Shown here piece after piece: positions 5,024-10,486 of a stretch of 10,486 nt of DNA; the stretch's first letter is position 1, and every line of letters starts with the position of its first letter. The position numbers and the translations under genes were made by a program. The DNA is taken from assembly GCA_934489945.1 (NCBI GenBank), contig CAKSSY010000065.1, positions 1 to 10,486 of the forward strand. Direction: 5' to 3'. The DNA is from an uncultured Eubacteriales bacterium. Its GTDB lineage: Bacteria; Bacillota; Clostridia; Oscillospirales; CAG-272. The notes under the pieces are model-generated. The model searched no databases. It had not been told where the DNA came from and saw only the letters and a list, made by a program, of their open reading frames with translations.

Positions 5024-7768
5024 TTACGACTTCCCGTTTTCACGCAGACCGCAGCACTTTTTGTACTTTTTGCCGCTGCCGCACGGACACAGACCGTTGC
5101 GATCGATTTTTTCCGCCATTCGTTTGACAACGGTGCGCTTTTGTGCTTCGCCGTCAAAACCGGCACTTACGGGTTTTGCCACCTCCACGCGGTGGATTTC
5201 GGGAGCCTTTGGCGTGACGGAAAGAACGGTGCGAACCGTGGTTTCGCGAATATCCTCGATCATGGCATCAAACATATCCGCTCCCTGAAGACGGTATTCG
5301 TTGACAGGGTTTCTCTGTGCATATGCCTGAAGATTGATGCTGTCCTTCAGGTCGTCCATCATGTCGATATGATCCATCCAGAAGCGGTCAACTGTTTGCA
5401 ACAGAATTGCCCGTTCGATTTCGCGGAAGTTTTCCGCTCCGAACAATTCTTCTTTGCTGTGATAAAGCGCGATTGCACGGTCGCAGAGCATATCACGCAA
5501 TTCGGTACGATCGAGTTTTTCCGATTCTTCCGGAGTATAACGGAAATCTTCCTCGGTGCAGAGGTAGCCGAGAAAACGTTCCCGCAGGGCATCCAGTTCC
5601 CAGTCTCTTTTTTCCTCGGCAGAGGTATAATGATCGACTGCCATGGAAACGGTGGTAATAATCATATTCTGAATTTTTTCGGTGATATTTTCGCCGTTCA
5701 GAACCTCGCCGCGTTGCTTGTAAATGACACTGCGCTGTTGATTCATAACGTCGTCATAGGTCAATACATTTTTGCGACGTTTGAAGTTCGTATCTTCAAT
5801 TCGCTTTTGGGCGGCTTCAATTGAGTTGGAAAGAATACGGGCATCGATCGGTGTGTCGTCGTCAAGTCCGAGGCGGTTTACAAGTCCCATCAGCCGATCA
5901 CTGCCGAACAGACGCATCAGATCGTCTTCCAAAGACAGATAGAATCTGGATTCGCCCGGGTCACCCTGACGTCCTGAACGACCACGCAACTGATTGTCGA
6001 TCCGACGGCTTTCATGACGCTCTGTACCGAGAATAAACAGACCGCCGGCGTCGCGCACTTTTTGTGCTTCGGGTTCTACTTCCTTTTTGAATTTTGCGTA
6101 AACTTCGGCAAAGGTTTTGCGTGCATTTTGAATTGCTTCGTCGTCAATTTCGGCAGTGCCGGTTGCCGAGGCAATCAGATCTTCCTCAAAGCCAAGTTTT
6201 CGCATTTCATTTTTTGCCATATACTCGGGATTTCCGCCGAGCATAATGTCGGTGCCGCGGCCGGCCATGTTCGTGGAGATGGTGACAGCACCGAATTTTC
6301 CCGCCTGTGCAACGATTTCGGCTTCTTTTTCATGGTACTTGGCGTTCAGAACCGTGTGGGGAATTCCGTTGCGTTTGAGACGTGCCGAAAGCTCTTCGGA
6401 TTTTTCAATTGAAATCGTACCGACCAGAACCGGCTGCCCTTTTTCATGGCAGGCGATGATTTGCCGGACAATCGCATCGTATTTTCCCTTGATGTTTTTA
6501 TATACCGCATCGGGATAATCCTTGCGGATCATCGGTTTGTTGGTTGGAATTTCGATAACGTCAAGCCCGTAGATTTCGCGAAATTCCAACTCCTCCGTAA
6601 GAGCGGTTCCGGTCATACCGGAGAGCTTTTCATACATTCTGAAATAGTTCTGGAAGGTAATGGTGGCGAGTGTTTTGTTTTCTTTTTCAATCTGGACGTG
6701 TTCTTTTGCCTCCAGAGCCTGATGCAAACCGTTGGAAAAGCGTCTGCCGGGCATCAGACGACCGGTGAAGGCATCGACGATGATGACACCGTTTTCGTTG
6801 ACGACATAGTCAATGTCACGGTGCATAATGCCGTGTGCACGGATCGCCTCGTTAATATGATGGGCAAGTTCGGCGTTTTCCGGAGAAGTGTAGTTTTCCA
6901 CATTGAAATAGCTTTCCGCTTTTTTTACGCCGCTCGGGGTAAGAATGGCGTTCTTTGCTTTCTCGTCTACGATATAATCGGCATCGACATCATCCAGTTC
7001 TTCTTTGGTGTCCTGCTCTTTGATAACCTTTTTTTTCAGTGTTCGGACAAAGGAATCGGCGCGTTCGTAAAGTTCGGAAGGTTTCTCTCCCGCTCCCGAA
7101 ATAATCAGGGGGGTTCTTGCTTCATCAATCAAGATGGAGTCGACTTCGTCCACAATGGCAAAAGCGTGACCGCGCTGTGTCATCCGCTCGCGATAGATTG
7201 CCATGTTGTCACGCAGATAGTCGAAACCGAATTCATTGTTGGTGCCATAAGTAATGTCGGCGTTGTAGGCGGTCTGTTTTTGCTCCGTGGTCTGATCGCG
7301 GACGATAAGACCGGTTTTCAGACCCATAAATTCATAGACCCGCCCCATTTCCTCACTGTCGCGACGTGCCAGATACTCATTAACCGTAACGATATGAACG
7401 CCCTTACCGGTCAATGCATTGAGATAGGCAGGCATGGTAGCGACGAGAGTTTTACCTTCGCCTGTCTTCATTTCGGCAATACAACCCTTGTGCAGAATGA
7501 TACCACCGATCAGCTGAACGCGGAACGGACGCTTTCCGAGAATACGATCATCTGCTTCCCGGACTGCGGCAAAGGCATCCGGCAGAATGTCGTCGGTCGT
7601 TTCGCCGGCGGCAAGTCTGGCTTTGAGAGTATCGGTTACCGCCCGAATCTCACTGTTCGACATGGCTTTGTATTTGTCCGCCAGAGCTTCAATGGAATCA
7701 ACGATTCCTTTTATTTTTTTCAGTTGTCTTTCGCTGAAGGTCCCGAAGATTTTTGCTGCAAGTCCCAT
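5024..7768 (-). CDS. secA: Preprotein translocase ATPase SecA
   Basis: SecA drives unfolded preproteins through SecYEG by ATP hydrolysis at the inner face of the membrane. The 914-residue protein has all the hallmarks: N-terminal MGLAAKIFG; Walker A MKTGEGKTL with K106; Walker B VDEVD with D207-E208; a preprotein cross-linking region after about 220; the TNMAGRGTDIMLGG segment of the second nucleotide-binding domain; a RGRSGRQGDPGES helicase motif; and a C-terminal zinc tail CPCGSGKKYKKCC (CxCx8CC), which in relatives binds SecB or ribosomes and lipids. The reading frame is open nine codons further to 7795, but the ATG at 7768 has GGAGG five bases upstream and gives the usual SecA N-terminus, so I use it. 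It is longer than Bacillus subtilis SecA (about 841), partly through an acidic stretch around residue 240-260. It heads an operon with two membrane proteins. Confidence 0.97.
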   Translation of the reverse strand: MGLAAKIFGTFSERQLKKIKGIVDSIEALADKYKAMSNSEIRAVTDTLKARLAAGETTDDILPDAFAAVREADDRILGKRPFRVQLIGGIILHKGCIAEMKTGEGKTLVATMPAYLNALTGKGVHIVTVNEYLARRDSEEMGRVYEFMGLKTGLIVRDQTTEQKQTAYNADITYGTNNEFGFDYLRDNMAIYRERMTQRGHAFAIVDEVDSILIDEARTPLIISGAGEKPSELYERADSFVRTLKKKVIKEQDTKEELDDVDADYIVDEKAKNAILTPSGVKKAESYFNVENYTSPENAELAHHINEAIRAHGIMHRDIDYVVNENGVIIVDAFTGRLMPGRRFSNGLHQALEAKEHVQIEKENKTLATITFQNYFRMYEKLSGMTGTALTEELEFREIYGLDVIEIPTNKPMIRKDYPDAVYKNIKGKYDAIVRQIIACHEKGQPVLVGTISIEKSEELSARLKRNGIPHTVLNAKYHEKEAEIVAQAGKFGAVTISTNMAGRGTDIMLGGNPEYMAKNEMRKLGFEEDLIASATGTAEIDDEAIQNARKTFAEVYAKFKKEVEPEAQKVRDAGGLFILGTERHESRRIDNQLRGRSGRQGDPGESRFYLSLEDDLMRLFGSDRLMGLVNRLGLDDDTPIDARILSNSIEAAQKRIEDTNFKRRKNVLTYDDVMNQQRSVIYKQRGEVLNGENITEKIQNMIITTVSMAVDHYTSAEEKRDWELDALRERFLGYLCTEEDFRYTPEESEKLDRTELRDMLCDRAIALYHSKEELFGAENFREIERAILLQTVDRFWMDHIDMMDDLKDSINLQAYAQRNPVNEYRLQGADMFDAMIEDIRETTVRTVLSVTPKAPEIHRVEVAKPVSAGFDGEAQKRTVVKRMAEKIDRNGLCPCGSGKKYKKCCGLRENGKS

Positions 7769-7773
7769 TCTTT

Positions 7774-7778
7774 CCTCC
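7774..7778 (-). promoter_or_regulatory. Ribosome binding site of secA (decides the start)
   Basis: GGAGG reads on the minus strand five bases before the ATG at 7768-7766. It lies inside the nine-codon upstream extension of the frame and argues against the start at 7795. Confidence 0.8.
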
Positions 7779-7812
7779 AAAACAGTTATTGACATATAGA
7801 CATATATATTGT

Positions 7813-7818
7813 ATTATA
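7813..7818 (-). promoter_or_regulatory. Probable -10 box of the secA operon promoter
   Basis: A perfect TATAAT is present on the minus strand about 45 bases before the secA start. The expected -35 position is only a T-run (TTTTTT with a 17-bp spacer), so the promoter is inferred mainly from the -10 and its location in the divergent gap. Confidence 0.5.
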
Positions 7819-7880
7819 CAACATTTCCGTCGTATAAAAAATAAGGATTTGTAAATTTTATTGATTTGAACCAAATCTTC

Positions 7881-7909
7881 TTGCAAGAAAGGCAAAAAAA
7901 TATTATAAT
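7881..7909 (+). promoter_or_regulatory. Sigma-A promoter of the trmL-mnmA-helicase operon
   Basis: TTGCAA (7881-7886), a 17-bp spacer and a perfect TATAAT (7904-7909) are followed by AAGGA (7930-7934) and the trmL ATG at 7942. The -35, spacer length and -10 are identical to those of the coaW promoter. The 173-bp gap 7769-7941 contains only this promoter and that of secA. Confidence 0.8.
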
Positions 7910-7941
7910 AATGGCGAAAGAATAGGATAAAGGAAAGAAAT

Positions 7942-8451
7942 ATGGCGAAAATCAATATCGTTCTTCATGAGCCGGAAATTCCGCAGAATACGGGAAATAT
8001 TGCACGTACCTGTGCGGCAACCGGGGCGGCGTTGCACCTGATACGACCTCTCGGATTCAGGGTGGATGACGCAAAACTCAAACGTGCCGGGCTTGACTAT
8101 TGGGACAAGCTCGATATTACTTACTATGACAGTCTTTCGGATTTTTTTGCAAAACATCCGGGAGCTTGTGTGTATTTTTATTCAACCAAGGCACCGCGCA
8201 CCTATACAGAGGCAGAATACGGCGATGAGGTTTATCTTATGTTTGGCAAGGAATCAGCGGGACTTCCGGAAGACCTTTTGTTTGAAAATCCCGAAAATTG
8301 CGTCAGAATACCCATGAGGGAAGGACTCCGCAGTCTCAATCTTTCCAATTCGGTTGCCATTGCTGTATATGAAGTTTTGCGTCGGAGAGAATTTGCCGAC
8401 CTCAGAACCGATGGTGAATTAACGCAATACCGATGGGGGGATGCGGAGTGA
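7942..8451 (+). CDS. trmL: tRNA (cytidine/uridine-34 2'-O)-methyltransferase TrmL (SPOUT family)
   Basis: TrmL methylates the ribose of the wobble nucleotide in certain leucine tRNAs, with S-adenosylmethionine bound in a trefoil-knot fold. The 169 residues show the family pattern from end to end. EPEIPQNTGNIARTCAATG is at about 10-28, LIRPLGF at about 33-39, and GLDYWDKL near 50. The knot motifs are MFGKESAGLP near 100-109 and RIPMREGLRSLNLSNSVAI near 122-140. It is slightly longer than the Escherichia coli protein (157) by a short C-terminal extension. The start at 7942 follows AAAGGAAAG with ideal spacing. Its TGA overlaps the mnmA ATG by one base (TGATG), so the two wobble-base modification enzymes are translationally coupled. 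Confidence 0.95.
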   Translation: MAKINIVLHEPEIPQNTGNIARTCAATGAALHLIRPLGFRVDDAKLKRAGLDYWDKLDITYYDSLSDFFAKHPGACVYFYSTKAPRTYTEAEYGDEVYLMFGKESAGLPEDLLFENPENCVRIPMREGLRSLNLSNSVAIAVYEVLRRREFADLRTDGELTQYRWGDAE

Positions 8452-9494
8452 TGACAAAGAAAGTAATTGTGGGGATGAGCGGCGGCGTGGACAGTGCAGT
8501 TTCGACACTCCTTCTGAAAGAGGCGGGCTATGAGGTCACGGGAGTGACATTGTGTCTTTGGACGGGAGAAGAAAATTCTGCTCAAAAGAATGCGGCAGAC
8601 GCAGCGAGCGTTGCCGCTCTTGTCGGCGTGAAACATGAGGTTGTGGATTTTGAAGAAAATTTCCGTCGTGATGTGATCGGAAATTTTATCGAAACCTATC
8701 TTCGCGGAGGTACGCCGAATCCCTGTGTGGAATGTAACCGTCATATCAAGTTCAAACGAATGTTGATGGAAGCCGACCGCCTGGGGGCGGATTATGTGGC
8801 GACCGGACATTATGCGAGGGTAGAGAAATCCGGCAATCGCTATTTGCTGAAGCGTGCGGCGGACAGAGCCAAGGATCAGACATATGTCCTGTATTCATTG
8901 ACGCAGGAACAACTTTCGCGTGTTCTGTTTCCGCTCGGGGGGTATACCAAACCGGAGATTCGTGCCATTGCGGAGAAAAACGGTTTTGTTAACGCCCATA
9001 AACAAGACAGTCAGGATATTTGTTTTATTCCTGACGGTGACTATGCGTCGTTTATTGAACGGTATACGGGAAAAAATTTCCCCGGGGGGGATTTTATCGA
9101 CAGGGAGGGGCGTGTTCTCGGAAAACATGGCGGGATCATCCGTTATACTGTCGGACAGCGGAAGGGACTCGGCATTGCACTGGGGAAACCGATGTTTGTC
9201 TGTGCCAAGGATGTCGTTGCCAATACGGTAACATTGGGCGAAAACGAGGATTTGTTTTCAAAGACACTTACAGCAAGGCAGATCAATCTGATTGCCTGTG
9301 ACAGACTTGAGACACCGACTCGCGTGACGGCAAAGATACGCTATCAACAATCGGAGCAACCGGCAACCGTAATTCAAATCGACGAAAGTCATTTTCGAGT
9401 GGATTTTGACACCCCGCAACGGGCGATTTCCTGTGGACAGTCGGTTGTTTTGTATGACGGAGACACGGTTGTCGGTGGCGGTATTATAGAATAG
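8451..9494 (+). CDS. mnmA: tRNA-specific 2-thiouridylase MnmA
   Basis: MnmA activates U34 of Lys, Glu and Gln tRNAs with ATP and inserts sulfur to give 2-thiouridine. The 347-residue protein has the PP-loop SGGVDS at 10-15, TPNPCVECNRHIKF at 88-101, ATGHYAR at 117-123, KDQTYVLY at 141-148 and SQDICFI at 187-193. By alignment with E. coli MnmA (C102 and C199), C95 is the nucleophile and C191 the second catalytic cysteine. The aspartate usual three residues before the nucleophile is replaced by C92, giving a CxxC. The C-terminal part (about 200-347) has the RYTVGQRKGLG central-domain signature and the terminal beta-barrel. An in-frame ATG at 8433 would add six residues, but MTKKVIVGMSGG is the usual N-terminus and the ATG at 8451 overlaps the trmL stop. 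The helicase gene starts 10 bases downstream. Confidence 0.95.
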   Translation: MTKKVIVGMSGGVDSAVSTLLLKEAGYEVTGVTLCLWTGEENSAQKNAADAASVAALVGVKHEVVDFEENFRRDVIGNFIETYLRGGTPNPCVECNRHIKFKRMLMEADRLGADYVATGHYARVEKSGNRYLLKRAADRAKDQTYVLYSLTQEQLSRVLFPLGGYTKPEIRAIAEKNGFVNAHKQDSQDICFIPDGDYASFIERYTGKNFPGGDFIDREGRVLGKHGGIIRYTVGQRKGLGIALGKPMFVCAKDVVANTVTLGENEDLFSKTLTARQINLIACDRLETPTRVTAKIRYQQSEQPATVIQIDESHFRVDFDTPQRAISCGQSVVLYDGDTVVGGGIIE

Positions 9495-9504
9495 GAAGGC
9501 ATAT

Positions 9505-10486
9505 ATGACGATTCAGGAAAGATATTTAAGAGCAAAGAGAGCCTTATTTGATAAAGCATACGAAAATCTGAACGAACGGCAGCGAGAGGCGGTTTATACC
9601 GTAAACGGTCCGCTTTTAATACTTGCCGGTGCCGGAAGTGGCAAGACGACGGTGTTGGTGCGTCGTATCGGGTTTCTCATGAAATACGGGAACGCCTATC
9701 TGAGCGACAGAGTCCCGGATGGGGTGGATGAAACGCATATGATGGAACTGGAAAATTCCGTCTCGCGTTCCGTGCAGGAAATACGGGAAATCCTGCCTGA
9801 GTTTTCCGAGAATGCCTGTGAGCCGTGGCGTGTGCTTGCGATTACGTTTACCAATAAAGCGGCAAATGAGATCAAGAACCGCCTTTGCGTCGAAATCGGT
9901 GACGAGGAAATCGCCCGTTCAATCTGGGCAGGGACCTTTCACTCCATTTGTATGCGGATTTTGCGTGCCAATGCGGACAAAGTCGGACTTTCTCCCACGT
10001 TTTCGATTTATGACACCGAGGATACCAAAAAGGCGGTAGCAGCCGCCATGAAGGCGATCAACATCGACGAAAAATCGTTTCCGTTGAAAAGTGTGATGAA
10101 TGTAATCAGTGCCGCCAAGGATAAACTGATGACGCCCGAGGAATTGGAAAACGATGCGACGGCGGATTTCCGGATTCGTAAGATTGCTGCGATTTACGGG
10201 CGATATCAGGAGGAAATGCGGAACTCTAACGCATTGGATTTTGATGATATTATCATGAAGACCGTGGAGCTTCTGAAAAACGATGCCGATGTTCGCGGAT
10301 ATTATCAGAAACGATTCCGATATGTCTGTGTGGATGAGTACCAGGACACAAACTATGCACAGTTTGTCCTGACGTCTCTTCTTGCAGGGCATTACCGGAA
10401 TATCATGGTCGTCGGTGACGATGACCAGAGCATTTATAAGTTCCGCGGTGCCACCATTGAGAATATCCTCAATTTTGATAAGGTGT
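9505..10486 (+). CDS. pcrA: UvrD/PcrA-type superfamily 1A DNA helicase (N-terminal part, cut by right edge)
   Basis: This ATP-dependent 3'-5' DNA helicase, of the type used in repair and in clearing RecA or stalled polymerase, is visible for 327 residues. Motifs appear in order: Q-motif LNERQREAV (Q26), Walker A AGAGSGKTT (K47), motif Ia AITFTNKAA (112-120), TFHS (144-147), LDFDD (244-248), Walker B VDEYQDT (D277-E278), and motif III VGDDDQSIYKFRGA (303-316). About 45 residues (62-106) lie where classical PcrA has only a few, an acidic and probably surface-exposed insertion. The ATG at 9505 has AGGAAGG (9493-9499) five bases upstream, overlapping the mnmA stop, so it belongs to the trmL operon. 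The missing C-terminal half would decide between PcrA, UvrD and a relative; pcrA is my best guess. Confidence 0.88.
   Translation, partial: MTIQERYLRAKRALFDKAYENLNERQREAVYTVNGPLLILAGAGSGKTTVLVRRIGFLMKYGNAYLSDRVPDGVDETHMMELENSVSRSVQEIREILPEFSENACEPWRVLAITFTNKAANEIKNRLCVEIGDEEIARSIWAGTFHSICMRILRANADKVGLSPTFSIYDTEDTKKAVAAAMKAINIDEKSFPLKSVMNVISAAKDKLMTPEELENDATADFRIRKIAAIYGRYQEEMRNSNALDFDDIIMKTVELLKNDADVRGYYQKRFRYVCVDEYQDTNYAQFVLTSLLAGHYRNIMVVGDDDQSIYKFRGATIENILNFDKV

Noticed and set aside
6446..7792. Open frame of 448 codons on the plus strand opposite secA
   Set aside because: It lies entirely within secA, which has every conserved motif on the other strand. The translated product is rich in Phe, Cys and His with no recognisable domain, and there is no ribosome site at its start. 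It is a mirror frame of secA.
7768..7795. SecA start nine codons upstream at 7795
   Set aside because: The extension contains the GGAGG ribosome site of the ATG at 7768, and SecA proteins normally begin MGL followed by KIFG.
7911..7925. Short frame ATG GCG AAA GAA TAG that repeats the first nine bases of trmL 31 bases upstream, as a possible leader peptide
   Set aside because: It begins two bases after the -10 box, so the expected transcription start (about 7915-7917) lies inside it and its ATG would not be in the RNA.
8433..8450. MnmA start at the ATG at 8433
   Set aside because: It would add MGGCGV, not seen in the family. The ATG at 8451 gives the usual N-terminus and the TGATG overlap with trmL.
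1..10486. CRISPR array, insertion sequence, integrase or defence island
   Set aside because: No regularly spaced repeats, no terminal inverted repeats or transposase motifs, and no defence gene signatures were seen. The gene order is that of a core chromosome.

Overview
The window looks like ordinary chromosome from a Gram-positive Bacillota bacterium, most likely a mid-GC clostridium of the Oscillospirales type. This rests on strong AGGAGG-like ribosome binding sites, sigma-A promoters with 17-bp spacers, a type II pantothenate kinase, a SecA with a CxCx8CC zinc tail, and a trmL-mnmA-pcrA-like run. The taxonomy is inferred from gene content only. I see no mobile element, CRISPR array, rRNA or phage gene, and no gene-free stretch longer than about 200 bases.

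Layout. Bases 1-864 (minus) hold an HAD-IIA phosphatase whose stop overlaps the start of a further gene running off the left edge; its first ten residues resemble RqcH/NFACT proteins. A short promoter region separates this from coaW (plus, 951-1799), a type II pantothenate kinase for CoA synthesis. coaW converges on and overlaps ksgA (minus, 1784-2656), the 16S rRNA dimethyladenosine methyltransferase. ksgA and a solitary tRNA-Thr(CGU) gene (plus, 2838-2913) are transcribed divergently from two clear promoters. The tRNA ends at a 16-bp hairpin that can also terminate the converging secA operon.

The secA operon (minus, 7768 down to 2953) is secA followed almost without gaps by two uncharacterised multi-pass membrane proteins that look distantly related to each other. 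A 173-bp region with back-to-back promoters separates it from a plus-strand operon: trmL (wobble 2'-O-methylation), mnmA (wobble 2-thiolation) and a UvrD/PcrA-like helicase cut by the right edge.

The window is mostly housekeeping: tRNA and rRNA modification, protein export, CoA synthesis and DNA repair. The genuinely undescribed part is the pair of membrane proteins behind secA. Smaller points of interest are a CxxC-type MnmA active site, an insertion of about 40 residues in the helicase, and a hairpin terminator sitting one base from a stop codon.
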